Source: Poa pratensis | Taxonomy: Eukaryota > Streptophyta > Magnoliopsida > Poales > Poaceae | Direction of reading: 5' to 3' | Length of the DNA: 64,000 nucleotides | NCBI GenBank assembly: GCA_947311845.1 | Contig: CAMZMU010000027.1 | Location: 78,282,825 to 78,346,824, forward strand | Part shown: piece after piece, positions 44,994 through 57,931 of the stretch | Numbering within the stretch: the stretch's first letter is position 1 | How the letters are laid out: the number at the start of each line of letters is the position of its first letter | Notes under the pieces: generated by a model | What the model was told of the DNA's origin: nothing | Databases searched by the model: none | Seen by the model: only the letters and a program-made list of their open reading frames with translations | Made by a program: the position numbers and the translations under genes

Positions 44994-47900
44994 TGTAACA
45001 GCCCCAAAATTTGAGTACCAAATTTTCACTTTTGTGTTCAATGCATCATGTCATCCATGCATAATCATGTTCATCTGAATTGTTACAACTTTGCAATGGA
45101 AATGATGCTGGGTTGCTAAGCAAAGTTTACAAATTCAACTCCATATTTGTCCAGGAAGTTCCAAAGGTTCCAAAGTTAAAATTGGGCAAACTATTTTGAT
45201 TTGGATATGAAATAAAAAGAGAGTATCTCAAAATTGCCGGTGAGCAATTTCTATTTTATCTTCCTATCAAATGATTTCCAAATAATCTGGAAAAATTAGG
45301 GAAGCTCCACATTGAGGTAAAGGCACTCCCCAAAAATTGGCATAATTTTTGGATAAGTTCACATGCCTCAAATATTTCAAATACAACTGCTGTAATTTTT
45401 TCCAGAACTGATAAGGACCTGTTCGTAATTAGTGGAGGACCTATCCGTGGTGGAGATCAAAGTTCCAGGGACCTCTTTGTAATTTTTGGTCGTCTCTCTC
45501 CTTCTTCTCTGTAGAGACCAGGTCGCCGTGGCCGAGCCGCACCAGCTCGACGCCCCTCCCGCGCGACGACCACGCCGGGCCCCCTCCTCTGCCTCACCCC
45601 TGCGAGGAGCACGCCGCACCCGAGCCCCACTTGCTTCCCTCCCCGTTTCCCCTCCTCGATGCCCTTTCCGGTACCCGCCATGGCCGTCAAGCGCGAGCTC
45701 GCCGAGCCCGTCGCCGCCGTCGCCTGAGCGCCTCCCGGACGAATCCAAGCCTACCAGCGGCTCCGCCGCGTCGCCAGCTCCGTCCACGCCGCAGGAATCG
45801 AGCCCTAAGGCCGTAGAACGCAGCCGCCGTCCATCTCCTCGCCGCGGCCGTCCGCCGCTCCGCCGCTTGATTCCGGCGCCGTCGAGCCACCTCCGGCCTC
45901 GCCGAGCCTCCGTACGCGCTCGTGGTGAGTCCCTGCACCTCTCCGTGCCCTTCTCCCTCCCTCTCAAGCCCTAGCTCGCCGTAGCCACACGCCACCGTCG
46001 TCGGAGTCCATCGCCGTGCCCGTGCGTGGCTGCTCTTTTTTCTCTGTTCGAGTTGTTCTTTTCCAACCGGAAACTCCGGCCCAACTCCGGACCGCGTCCA
46101 GTAGCTGCCGAAATGGGCTGAGTTTTTGCTGGACCGGAAACTCCGGCCCAGGAACACTTTTGGACCGGAAATTCCGGCCTGTGCAGAAAATTGTTGCAAG
46201 TTTTTTTTTTCTTTTCCCTCTCGATAGCACATGTCCCCGCTTCTCCCTCTCACGTGTAGAGTATCGAACTCCGATGATTCCAGTATACCCTCCCCTCCCT
46301 CGAGTCGGGTACTCAAATTATTTTCATCGTTGGAATTAATTAATTAAAAGAGTAATTTAAAAAGGAGGAAATTCTAAAACTAATAACTTTTGATCGGGGC
46401 CTCGGAAAAATGTGTTCCTTATGTCAAAATGCTCAGAAAATCATAAGTGATCCAAAATCTTCATCGTCATGCATCATTGACCCCAATTACAATAATGTGC
46501 TCTAGTAGTAATAATAATCGCTAAGTTTAAATATGGGGTTTATTCCAGATAATGTAATAAATATAACGGGGACCCCATTTAACTTGTTGGTCATGTTTAA
46601 AGCTTCTAGGGTGCATTTAAAATGTCATATCATTATCCTTGTATGCTTTACACAATTGCCATGTGTTGATTGTTTTTCCGGTGTTGTTTGTGCATTGGTA
46701 GATCAAGGAGGTGAAGTGCCACCCCCGTCTTCTGACGATCCGTACTACCAGCCGTATCAACAAGGCAAGCGTAACCCCCCTCTGAGCATATCTTATCCTA
46801 TGTTTCCGCAAATATTTTCTCCACTATAATATTGCATGCGGTTCTAAATGTCAACTTTTGTCGGATTAGAGTGTCCTATAGTTGCATTAATTTCCCTATG
46901 CCATTATCTGTTTCCCCTCCTATTATCCATAGGTTTTTGTTGTTGGCCGAGTTACTTATAAATGCTATGTGATGCTTAGCCATGCCTAGTTATATGCATA
47001 GCTGTACGATGGAGATATATGTGTTGTTGGAAACAGGTGTGAAATGTTGAGATGATGGTGGAGAAATGTGGTGACAGGTGATAAGATGCTAAGAAGGTGG
47101 GGATGAGAGGCCACTGTGGTTGTGGTGCTTTGTCTCGTTCTCGCCGCCTAGGTGCGAGTTCTTTACCTCCCGAACCAAGACTGAGCGTGCAACCATGCGG
47201 GAGGCCTATGCATTCGCAGTGCAGGAACCCTCATAGACTAAATAACTCGAGCGGGGCTAGCCAGGGTCCTCTAGTTCGGGCTTCCATTTGCGTGTGCGTG
47301 ATGATGGTGGTATGAACAGGGATGAGGATGGTGGTGTTAGGAAAATGAGTGGCTATGGGGCGGGGTGTGGTGATCCTGGCAGTCCTACCGCCACTGATGA
47401 TCCTGGAAAGTCCTTAACGAGGGAGAAGTTGACACCGTTCCACCCAGCCGGCTCTCCATGGAAGAGAGCTAATGCGCAGGTAATGGGCCGGGCGGTACGC
47501 GTGGTACAGTGGTTGATGATGGAAGGTGACGAAAGAAAGAGTACTTCTTGCCTCTTTGAAAATACTCTGAATAGTCGATGCCTTTGAGTTATGTTTTTCA
47601 TAAATAACATCAACTTTATGCAAAAGAGCCATAAAACCTTGAAAACCAATCATCGAGCATATATTAGCTCTTAATCTTGCGAGTTCGTCGAACTCAACGT
47701 CTTTGCTTTTGTTTCAGAGGAGGACTTCACCGACTTCGAAGGTGGGTTCTTTGTGGACGTCGACGAGTAGTCTGGGGTTCCCAGGTGGCAGCTTGGGACA
47801 TCCTGGAGCAGCTGGCGTTGTGATGTTTATCTGTAGGCCTCTTAGGCCATATGTTGGATCTTGTTGTTTAGAACAACCTAATTTGCTTCCGCTTGTTGTA

Positions 47901-48209
47901 ATGTTGGGTCAGTGACCTCTGGTTGTCTTTTGCTATCTTTCTCTATTATAAGAGTTGAATTATATGGTTTTGTGTCGTAGAGTCTATGATGTGCCAGTTG
48001 TTCCACAAGTCTTGATCTTACTATTATGCTTTGATAGTTGTGCCTGTGTTAAGGCATCAATCGGGGTGTTGCGTTGTCTGGAGTGAGGTGTACCCAGCAA
48101 CGCCTGCCAAAGGTTTTGGCCGGGGATTGGTAAACCCGTAACCTCCGCTTGTATCGCTTAACCGGTGACATGCATCATCACTGTATACTAGTCGGGTCGG
48201 GGCGCCACA
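44994..48209 (+). repeat. 5' LTR of Tekay-2 (3216 bp)
   Basis: It starts TGTAACAGCCCC and ends GGCGCCACA. It lacks about 197 bp present in the 3' LTR (55755-55951), the gap being bounded by GGTA on both sides. The missing part includes the paired palindromes. A block near 46850-47035 is much more diverged from the 3' LTR than its surroundings. Confidence 0.93.
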
Positions 48210-48212
48210 AGT

Positions 48213-48224
48213 TGGTATCAGAGC
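48213..48224 (+). other. Primer-binding site (initiator tRNA-Met), Tekay-2
   Basis: TGGTATCAGAGC begins three bases after the LTR end. The untranslated leader 48225-48776 holds no gene. Confidence 0.93.
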
Positions 48225-48776
48225 GGTACTGCCTGTAGGAAACCCTTCTACTGGTCGATGTTGAGTCTAGTGTTTGTGAAAATATGTTGAACCTAAAAAT
48301 GAGTTGTGAAAACCATCTTAGGATTCTTTTTACTCCTTATCTGGTTACGCTCTAATCTCGGAGCAATCTTACCTCAATTTGAATTAAAGGTTTTACTTCT
48401 CACCTGTTACTTCAAAATGATTAGAAACGGGGTGGGTTCGAGCTTTAGTGTTATGTGTCACGTTGCTCCCGCTGCGTTGTCAAGCTCAAATCAACTCAGA
48501 TGTTTCTACCGAGTTTAATATTTTGATCCTTTCTTTGGGTTTGAACCAAGGACTCGAACATAAGGTCCCGGATTGTGTCCACTAGAGTGTGTTAAGTTGT
48601 GATTTCTTAACTCTCACTAGTAGCACATGATGCTGATCTTTGACCCAAGTCCTAGCTTGTTGTTTTCCTTCTCGCAAGGTGTTATCGTCCCTAGTCTGTG
48701 TACTTGTGTAGACGCTAATGCTATTGTTCGACCATTCGGAGAAAGATACTAACTGTGTCATTGTCAAATCTCCAGA

Positions 48777-49821
48777 ATGGCTCGTGGAGGCCGTGAACGC
48801 TGTGGTGGTCGCGGTAACCACAATGATGATGAGGATGATCTGCCGCCACCACCCTCGATGGCTGAAGTCTTGATGGCCATTGAGGAGAACCGTGGGCGCA
48901 ATGAGCGCTTGCTTGAGCAGTTGGTGCAGCAAAATGCACGGAGGAACGAGTGCAACACTCTCACGAGTTCCTGCGTTCCCAGCCACCCACTTTTGCTGAT
49001 GCTAAGGAGCCACTGGAAGCTGATGATTGGCTTCGTGCTTTGGAGCGCAAGTTCTCCGCGCTTCATGTTCCATTGGCGGAGCAAGTCAACTTTGCCACCT
49101 ATCTCTTGGTTGGTGCTGCTGGATGTTGGTGGGAAAGCCATGTGGCTTTGTTTCCAGCCAACCATGTCTTCACCTGGGCTGAATTCCGCACTGCCTTCCG
49201 TGCTGAGTACATTCCCCAGCCAATCATGGACTTGAAGAGGAGGGAGTTCCTGGATTTGCAACAGGGACGGATGGACCTCGCACTTATGGTCGTGAGTTCA
49301 ACCATCTTTCTCGTTACGCCCCAAGGGACGTGACCAATGATGCTGACAAGCAAGAGCTGTTCCGTAAGGGTCTGACTCCGCAGCTTCGCTATGAGTTGCT
49401 GCCATTCAGGTTCCAGACCTATCAGGAGTTGTTCAACCAGGCTTTCACTCTTGAGCAAGGAAGAAAGGAACTTGAGGCTTCCAAGAGGCCCGCACATGGG
49501 GACCACCAGAGTTCCTCGGGTTCTGAGAGCAAGAAGCGCAGGGTCTTTGTTCCCTACAGCGCCGTACCTCGTGCTCCCTTCATGCCGAGGGCAACAGGAT
49601 ATAGACCACCTCCTCCGCGTCCCACTACCTCGACACTTGGGATAGGCGGAAGTGGGTACCGTCCTATGCTACCTGCTCCACCTGGACTCACTTGCTACAC
49701 CTGTGGCCAGGCTGGTCACTACTCCAGGGAGTGCCCCCAGAAGGCACCTCTCGCTATAACTCCTGCACGAGCCCCTGCCACTCCAACTGGCAAGGCTGGA
49801 CCTTGGTGCGTGGTCGCCTGA
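48777..49821 (+). pseudogene. gag: gag polyprotein, Tekay-2 (frame-broken)
   Basis: The same protein as at 853. It starts MARGGRERCGGRGN at 48777. The capsid part is in the frame of 48950-49333 (ADAKEPLEADDWLRALERKF, CWWESHVALF, FRAEYIPQPIMDLKRREF), and the C-terminal part is in 49330-49821 with the CCHC knuckle CYTCGQAGHYSREC near 49693-49734. Breaks relative to Tekay-1 are single missing bases near 48964 and 49281, and another near 49802. None coincides with those in Tekay-1. Confidence 0.88.
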
Positions 49822-50495
49822 ACCACGTCTCTGCTGAAGAAGCTGAAGAGGATCCTGGCGTCCTTATGGGTGAGCTTCGAATCAACAACCATCTTGCTAC
49901 CGTTTTGTTTGATTCTGGAGCATCGCATTCATTCATCTCTATTGCGTTTGCAAAAGATCACCAAATACCGTTTGAGAAGATGAGCAGTCCCTTGATGATC
50001 TCTACCCCTGGCTCCAAATGGCAAACCGATGGCGTTACCCCTGAGGTCCAGATTATCATAGCATCCCTGTCCTTCCCTTTCCCGTTGATAGCCTTGAGGT
50101 CGAAGGGCCTTGATGCCATACTGGGCATGGACTGGTTAGCAAGATACCATGCTAATCTCGACTGTGCTGCTAAGTCCATCACCGTGACCCACCCTTCCGG
50201 TTACGATGTGCAGTTTTGGGCTACATATTCAGGACCTCCATCATCAGACAATCCCCTCTCCCCGGAGATCACCCTATGTTTCATGGAAGGCTTGTCCCCT
50301 CCTGAAATCCAGGACATACACGTGGTGTGTGACTTCCCGGATGTGTTCCCAGAAGAATTGCCTGGCATGCCACCTGATCGAAGTGTGGAGTTTGTCATAG
50401 ACTTGCTTCCCGGTACTGCTCCAATTTCCAAGAAGCCCTACCGCATGCCGGTGGAAGAGTTGGCTCTGTTGAAGAGCAAATTGATCAGCTGTTAG
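49822..50495 (+). pseudogene. pol: pol: aspartic protease, Tekay-2
   Basis: The frame of 49692-50495 covers the protease with VLFDSGASHSFISIAF and AILGMDWLARYHA. It then continues through the linker ([20 protein letters not shown]) into the start of reverse transcriptase, farther than in Tekay-1. A missing base near 50474 ends it. The segment 50040-50340 is nearly identical to Tekay-1, whereas 49860-50030 is clearly more diverged. Confidence 0.88.
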
Positions 50496-51256
50496 CTAAG
50501 GAGTTCATCCAGCCTAGCAGTTCACCTTGGGGTTGTCCGGTACTCTTTGTCAAGAAGAGGGATTCTACCGTGCCTCGTCTAGTCTCTGACTATCGACCGT
50601 TGAATGCGGTGACAATCAAGAACAAGTATCCTATTCCTCGCATCAATGATCTGTTGGATCAGTTAGCTGGTGCAAGAGTATTCTCCAAGATGGATCTGAG
50701 GTCAGGGTACCATCAAATAAAGATCAGAAAGGAGGATATCCCAAAGACGGCATTTGTTACTCGCTATGGCTCATATGAGTATACCGTCATGTCCTTTGGT
50801 CTCACAAATGCTCCAGCTACTTTCATGAGGCTCATGAATTCCATTTTCATGGATTATCTTGATAAGTTTGTCGTCATTTACATCGATGACATCCTCATCT
50901 ATTCTAAAACCGACGAAGAGCATGATGAACACCTTCGGTTGGTTCTGACACGGCTTCGTGAACACCGTCTCTATGCCAAGTTCTCCAAGTGTGAGTTTTG
51001 GTTGGATAAACTTGTCTTCCTTGGACATGTAATATCTGCCAATGGTGTGGAAGTCATCCCCGACAAAATTCAAGCTATTCTAGACTGGAAAACTCCAATG
51101 TCAGTCAAGGACATTCGTAGCTTTCTCGGATTGGCGGGTTACTACCGCCGATTCATCGAAGCTTTCTCCAAAATAGCCAAGGCATTGACTGACCTTCTCA
51201 AGAAGGATAGAAAGTTCGTATGGACGCCGAAGCTGAAGAGAGTTTCCAAACACTGA
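50496..51256 (+). pseudogene. pol: pol: reverse transcriptase, Tekay-2
   Basis: The same blocks as in Tekay-1: [40 protein letters not shown], the catalytic [10 protein letters not shown] near 50879-50908, and [12 protein letters not shown]. The frame breaks near 51225, where bases are missing relative to 3288-3296. Otherwise the enzyme domain is complete. Confidence 0.93.
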
Positions 51257-51660
51257 AAGCCAAGCTCACGTCCGCTCCTGTGCTTGTCCTGCCGGACACG
51301 AGCAAGGATTTCGTCGTCTTCTGTGACGCCTCTCTACAAGGCTTGGGCTGTGTGCTAATGCAAGAGGCCATGTTGTGGCTATGCTTCTCGTCAGTTGAAG
51401 CCACATGAGCTCAATTACCCAACTCATGATCTAGAGCTTGCCGCTGTGGTCTATGCTTTGAAGCAATGGAGACCATATGTTTGGTAACCGTTGCGAGATC
51501 TTCTCGGATCACAAGAGTCTGAAGTACCTCTTCACCCAGCCGGATTTAAATCTCAGGCAAAGGCGTTGGTTGGAGTTAATCACGGACTACAATGTGAGTC
51601 TGAACTATCAACCCGGCAAAGCAAACGTCGTGGCTGACGCGCTAAGTCGGAAGTCCTATT
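51220..51660 (+). pseudogene. pol: pol: RNase H, Tekay-2 (frame-broken)
   Basis: The frame 51220-51408 holds [18 protein letters not shown] and [18 protein letters not shown], including the first catalytic Asp (FCDAS), which is lost in the frame break of Tekay-1. Missing bases near 51365, 51380 and 51475 shift the frame. The end ([11 protein letters not shown], then [13 protein letters not shown]) is in the frame of the following integrase. Confidence 0.87.
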
Positions 51661-53206
51661 GCAACAATCTTATGATTGAAGAAGCCCAACCTGCCCTCTA
51701 TGAAGAGTTCTCTCGTTTGAACTTAGAAATGGTGCCCTCCGGCTATCTTGCAAATCTGGACATAAAATCTACTCTTGTAGACCAGATTAAGGAGGCTCAA
51801 ACTCGTGACAAGGGTATTCAGAAAATCAAAGAGAACATTGCTAGCGGGAAGGCAAAATGTTTTTCTGTCAATGAATCCGGAGTTGTTTATTTTGGTGACC
51901 GCTTGGTTGTGCCAAAGAAGCAAAAACTGAGAGGACTGATCCTCCAAGAAGCTCATGAATCTCCTCTCTCTATTCATCCCGGTAGTACCAAGATGTACCA
52001 AGACCTTCGACCACTATTCTGGTGGACTCGTATGAAACGAGAAATTGCCAAGTATGTTGCCGAATGCGACACATGTCGACGGGTAAAGGCTGAACATCAA
52101 AGACCTGCCGGCACTCTTCGCCCTATTGCAGTCCCCGAGTGGAAATGGGATGAAATTGGTATGGACTTCATCACCGGGTTTCCCCGATCTCAAAAGGGCA
52201 ACAATGCTATTTGGGTAATCATTGATCGTCTTTCCAAGGTTGCTCACTTCCTACCAGTCCGTGATGATATACGGGCAAGCCAACTTGCTGACTTGTATTT
52301 GGCTCGTATTGTTCCATTACATGGGATCCCTCTGAGGATCATATCGGACCGTGGAAGTATCTTTGTCTCCAAGTTTTGGCAGAGTTTCCAAACTGCTATG
52401 GGGTCCCGTCTCAACTTCAGTACCGCTTACCATCCCAAACTGATGGTCAGACCGAAAGAGTGAACCAAGTATTGGAAGACATGCTTCGGGCCTGTGTGAT
52501 CTCTTTTGGCAAGGGTTGGGAAAAATATCTCCCTTTCGCGGAATTCTCCTACAACAATAGCTATCAAGCTAGTCTGGGCATGGCTCCATTCGAGGCTCTA
52601 TATGGAAGAAAATGCCGCACTCCTCTAAATTGGTCCGAAACCGGAGAGAGAGCACTCTTTGGTCCTGATGTGATCAATGAAGCTGAGGAGAAGGTTCGAA
52701 TCATAAGAGAGAATCTGAAGATTGCTCAGTCTAGGCAGAAGAGCTACTATGATAAGCATCATCAGGAAATTCACTATGAAATTGGTGATAAAGCTTATCT
52801 CCGCGTCTCTCCCCTTCGTGGCGTTCGCCGCTTCGGAATCAAAGGGAAATTGGCACCTCGCTATGTTGGTCCTTTCACCGTTTTGGGCAAGCGAGGAGAT
52901 CTTTCGTATCAATTGGAGTTACCGGTCAAGTTCCCAAATGTACATGATGTGTTTCATGTCTCTCAACTTCGCCGGTGTTTCAAGGATCCGATCCATGGAG
53001 TTAATCATGAGGAGCTAGATCTACAAGAAGACCTCACTTATCGTGAGCATCCTATCCGTATCTTGGATGAAGCTGAAAGAAAGACCCGGAACAAGACTAC
53101 CAAGTTTCTCAAGATTCAGTGGTCGCACCATTCCGAGGAAGAAGCAACTTGGGAACGAGAATCTAGTCTTCGTGAGGAGTATCCCGACTTCTTTTCGCAC
53201 TCTTAG
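51661..53206 (+). pseudogene. pol: pol: integrase with chromodomain-like C terminus, Tekay-2
   Basis: The frame 51477-52463 contains the zinc-binding HHCC part ([19 protein letters not shown]), the first catalytic Asp (GMDFITGFP) and the second ([13 protein letters not shown]), unlike Tekay-1 where the second is out of frame. A missing C near 52437 moves the Glu ([10 protein letters not shown]) to the frame 52376-53206. That frame then runs intact through PRYVGPFTVL and the chromodomain-like end (PIRILDEAERKTR, EATWERES, REEYPDFF) to the TAG at 53204. One base separates this integrase from an open frame. Confidence 0.92.
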
Positions 53207-53242
53207 AATCTCGGGACGAGATTCCTGTAAGGAGGGTAGAAT
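53207..53242 (+). other. Hairpin plus polypurine tract, Tekay-2
   Basis: AATCTCG (53207-53213), loop GGA, CGAGATT (53217-53223) give a perfect 7-bp stem directly after the pol stop. The purine tract AAGGAGGGTAGAA follows and abuts the LTR. Confidence 0.87.
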
Positions 53243-56200
53243 TGTAACAGCCCCAAAATTTGAGTACCAAATTTTCACTTTTGTGTTCAATGCATCATGT
53301 CATCCATGCATAATCATGTTCATCTGAATTGTTACAACTTTGCAATGGAAATGATGCTGGGTTGCTAAGCAAAGTTTACAAATTCAACTCCATATTTGTC
53401 CAGGAAGTTCCAAAGGTTCCAAAGTTAAAATTGGGCAAACTATTTTGATTTGGATATGAAATAAAAAGAGAGTATCTCAAAATTGCCGGTGAGCAATTTC
53501 TATTTTATCTTCCTATCAAATGATTTCCAAATAATCTGGAAAAATTAGGGAAGCTCCACATTGAGGTAAAGGCACTCCCCAAAAATTGGCATAATTTTTG
53601 GATAAGTTCACATGCCTCAAATATTTCAAATACAGCTGCTGTAATTTTTTCCAGAACTGATAAGGACCTGTTCGTAATTAATGGAGGACCTGTCCGTGGT
53701 GGAGATCAAAGTTCCAGGGACCTCTTTGTAATTTTTGGTCGTCTCTCTCCTTCCTCTCTGTAGCGACCAGGTCGCCGTGGCCGAGCCGCACCAGCTCGAC
53801 GCCCCTGCCGCGCGACGACCACGCCGGGGCCCCCTCCTCTGCCTCACCCCTGCGAGGAGCACGCCGCACCCGAGCCCCACTTGCTTCCCTCCCCGTTTCC
53901 CCTCCTCGATGCCCTTTCCGGTACCCGCCATGGCCGTCAAGCGCGAGCTCGCCGAGCCCGTCGCCGCCGTCGCCTGAGCGCCTCCCGGACGAATCCAAGC
54001 CTACCAGCGGCTCCGCCGCGTCGCCAGCTCCGTCCACGCCGCAGGAATCGAGCCCTAAGGCCGTAGAACGCAGCCGCCGTCCATCTCCTCGCCGCGGCCG
54101 TCCGCCGCTCCGCCGCTTGATTCCGGCGCCGTCGAGCCACCTCCGGCCTCGCCGAGCCTCCGTACGCGCTCGTGGTGAGTCCCTGCACCTCTCCGTGCCC
54201 TTCTCCCTCCCTCTCAAGCCCTAGCTCGCCGTAGCCACACGCCACCGTCGTCGGAGTCCATCGCCGTGCCCGTGCGTGGCTGCTCTTTTTTCTCTGTTCG
54301 AGTTGTTCTTTTCCAACCGGAAACTCCGGCCCAACTCCGGACCGCGTCCAGTAGCTGCCGAAATGGGCTGAGTTTTTGCTGGACCGGAAACTCCGGCCCA
54401 GGAGCACTTTTGGACCGGAAATTCCGGCCTGTGCAGAAAATTGTTGCAAGTTTATTTTTTTTCTTTTCCCTCTCGATAGCACATGTCCCCGCTTCCCCCT
54501 CTCGCGTGTAGAGTATCGAACTCCGATGATTCCAGTATACCCTCCCCTCCCTCGAGTCGGGTACTCAAATTATTTTCATCGTTGGAATTAATTAATTAAA
54601 AGAGTAATTTAAAAAGGAGGAAATTCTAAAACTAATAACTTTTGATCGGGGCCTCGGAAAAATGTGTTCCTTATGTCAAAATGCTCAGAAAATCATAAGT
54701 GATCCAAAATCTTCATCGTCATGCATCATTGACCCCAATTACAATAATGTGCTCTAGTAGTAATAATAATCGCTAAGTTTAAATATGGGGTTTATTCCAA
54801 ATAATGTAATAAATATAACGGGGACCCCATTTAACTTGTTGGTCATGTTTAAAGCTTCTAGGGTGCATTTAAAATGTCATATCATCATCCTTGTATGCTT
54901 TACACAATTGCCATGTGTTGATTGTTTTTCCGGTGTTGTTTGTGCATCGGTAGATCAAGGAGGTGAAGTGCCACCCCCGTCTTCTGACGATCCGTACTAC
55001 CAGCCGTATCAACAAGGCAAGCGTAATCCCCCCTCTGAGCATATCTTATCCTATGTTTCCGCAATTATTTTCTCCACTATATATTGCATGCGGTTCCAAA
55101 TGTCAATTTTGTTGGATTAGAGTATCCTATAGTTGCATTAAGTTTCCGATGCCAATACCTGCTTCCCTCCTACTATCCATAGGTTTGTATTGTTGGCCTA
55201 GGTTACTAAACTATGCTATGTTGATGCTTAGCCATGCTTAGGCAAATGTTGTCCGTCCGATGGATATCTCATGTTGGAAACAGGTGTGAAATGTACAGAT
55301 GATGGTGGAGAATTGTGGTAACAGGTAATAAGATGCTAAGAAGGTGGGGATGAGAGGCCACTGTGGTTGTGGTGCTTTGTCTCGTTCTCGCCGCCTAGGT
55401 GCGAGTTCTTTACCTCCCGAACCAAGACTGAGCGTGCAACCATGCGTGAGGCCTATGCATTCGCAGTGCAGGAACCCTCATAGACTAAATAACTCGAGCG
55501 GGGCTAGCCAGGGTCCTCTAGTTCGGGCTTCCATTTGCGCGTGCGTGATGATGGTGGTATGAACAGGGATGAGGATGGTGGTGTTAGGAAAATGAGTGGC
55601 TGTGGGGCGGGGTGTGGTGATCCTGGCAGTCCTACCGCCACTGATGATCCTGGAAAGTCCTTAACGAGGGAGAAGTCGACACCGTTCCCACCCAGCCGGC
55701 TCTCCATGGAAGAGAGCTAATGCGCAGGTAATGGGCCGGGCGGTACGCGTGGTAAACATTGTACACCCCTGCAGGGTTAAATCTTTTCGAAAAGCCGTGT
55801 CCACGGTTAAGGACAACTTGGGAAAGGACGATAAGATCATAGAATAACTTTAACGGAATGACTAAAAACTGGGTACTAGAGGTACCACTTCAAGATTGTA
55901 AGGTGAGCTTCCTCGAGGGTGATTCGGGGAGGTGCCTTTGATAAACAGGTACAGTGGTTGATGATGGAAGGTGACGAAAGAAAGAGTACTTCTTACCTCT
56001 TTTGAAAATACTCTGAATAGTCGATGCCTTTGAGTTATGTTTTTCATAAATAAAATCAGCTTTATGCAAAAGAGCCATAAAACCTTGAAAACCAATCATC
56101 GAGCATATATTAGCTCTTAATCTTGCGAGTTCGTCGAACTCAACGTCTTTGCTTTTGTTTCAGAGGAGGACTTCACCGACCTCGAAGGTGGGTTCTTTGT

Positions 56201-56653
56201 GGACATCGACGAGTAGTCTGGGGTTCCCAGGTGGCAGCTTGGGACATCCTGGAGCAGCTGGCGTTGTGATGTTTATCTGTAGGCCTCTTAGGCCATATGT
56301 TGGATCTTGTTGTTTAGAACAACCTATTTGCTTCCGCTTGTTGTAATGTTGGGTCTGTGACCTCTGGTGTCATTTGCTATCTTTCTCTATTATAAGAGTT
56401 GAATTATATGGTTTTGTGTCGTAGAGTCTGTGATGTGCCAGTTGTTCCACAAGTCTTGATCTTACTATTATGCTTTGATAGTTGTGCCTGTGTTAAGGCA
56501 TCAATCGGGGTGTTGCGTTGTCTGGAGTGAGGTGTACCCAGCAACGCCTGCCAAAGGTTTTGGCCGGGGATTGGTAAACCCGTAACCTCCGCTTGTATCG
56601 CTTAACCGGTGACACGCAGCATCACTGTATACTAGTCGGGTCGGGGCGCCACA
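53243..56653 (+). repeat. 3' LTR of Tekay-2 (3411 bp)
   Basis: It starts TGTAACAGCCCC and ends GGCGCCACA. It is about one percent different from the 5' LTR by eye over the first 1.7 kb, except for the diverged block near 55100-55283 and the 197 bp absent from the 5' LTR. Confidence 0.93.
55783..55806 (+). other. Paired palindromes in Tekay-2 3' LTR
   Basis: CTTTTCGAAAAG then CCGTGTCCACGG, identical to 7592-7615. They lie in the block deleted from the 5' LTR of this element. Confidence 0.8.
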
Positions 56654-57908
56654 TTCATCAACAGCGTGCATTGCTTGAGGACCTCACCTTACACCCCATG
56701 GGTCCGGTGGTGGGACAAGAAGGAGTTGGAGGGTTACACAAAAGAATTCAGCAAGTTGTTCCAATCAACAAACATCGCAAGCGCAGCTCCAGTTTTTGTC
56801 ACTGATCTTGCTGGACCATGACACATGAACATGGATGTGTGTAACACGTTTGGAGGGTCACATTGGACAGGAAATCATGTCTACTTTCCAGCAAAAGAAA
56901 CCGTGCATCATTTGAAGACCCAAGTCAAAACATATGTGATTTCCAATGCAAAGTTGTCAAGACATTTATTGCTGCGCGAGGCTCCACACTTCTGCTCCCC
57001 AACCACCCAAGATACCACGAATCTGAGCCTCATTTTCGTGCTGGCTTCACACCTATGCTAGGAGGGTTGTTCCTAGTATAAGTACCCCTTTCCCCACTTC
57101 AAACAAAACTCTTTGGCAATTTGTTTTCATCATAGGTTAGCCAAGTCCAACCAGAATATTGTTTGAGAGTTCACTTCCTCCTTAGCTCTTGTAAACTTGC
57201 CTTGTGAGAGGGTAAACTCACTTTGTGATTTACATCAGCAGCCGTTGAGGCGGCGACCAGTTCGTGCTTCCAACTTCGTGCGTGGTTGTGTGGATTGGAC
57301 ACTGAGAGTGTGTTTGGGCGAATACTTGTTGCTGGTTGTTGCATTGCAATAGTTAGCGTCGGTTTTGTCAAGTTGCACTACTTCTCCTTTACCCGACAAC
57401 GTTATTGGCTGGGATCGAGGGTTTCCTTCATACCCTTCAGGTGGCGTTGATTCGATCATCAAGCAGATCCTCCGTGAAGATCGGGCACCCCGCATCAGTG
57501 GCATCCTCCGTCATCATTGGGAAAAACATGAACTTTTCGTTGTTGCCGATAGCCTATTGGACAAAATAAAGCAATGAAACGGTGCCACAAATGAACAATC
57601 AATAAAATGTGCCTATGAATAAATAGTCAAACAGCTTGCGTGCGGGGCGAGAGTGAGGAAGAGGCGAACCGAGCTGAAAAGGCTGCGCCGGCGCAATACG
57701 AGGTCAGAGACCGGCGGGGAACGGTGGCAAGCAGGCTTGCGTATGCGTTGCGGCTTGCCCCGTGAGGTGCAAATCAAGCAGGTGACGACGAGAGTGATAT
57801 GATGGTGCAAATCACCGACGAGAGAAAAAAGAAGGAGGGTGGAGAGCGAATGAATCAAATCATTTCGGCGTTGTGTGTGTGACGGTGGGGGCTACCTGTC
57901 GGTGTCCA

Positions 57909-57931
57909 CCCCCCCCTCCCCCCCCCCCCCC
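57909..57931. repeat. Poly-C tract
   Basis: A run of C interrupted by one T, a likely site of sequencing or replication length error. Confidence 0.85.

Larger units (their letters stand above)
44994..56653 (+). mobile_element. Tekay-2: second Tekay-type chromovirus, inserted in the Tat element
   Basis: A complete element with two LTRs (3216 and 3411 bp), iMet primer site, gag, pol with chromodomain-like end, hairpin and polypurine tract. Much of protease and reverse transcriptase is nearly identical to Tekay-1, yet the first 1.3 kb of the LTR is different. The flanking pentamers do not match: gctgc at 44989-44993 and ttcat at 56654-56658. This points to recombination or a join between two copies. 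Confidence 0.93.
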
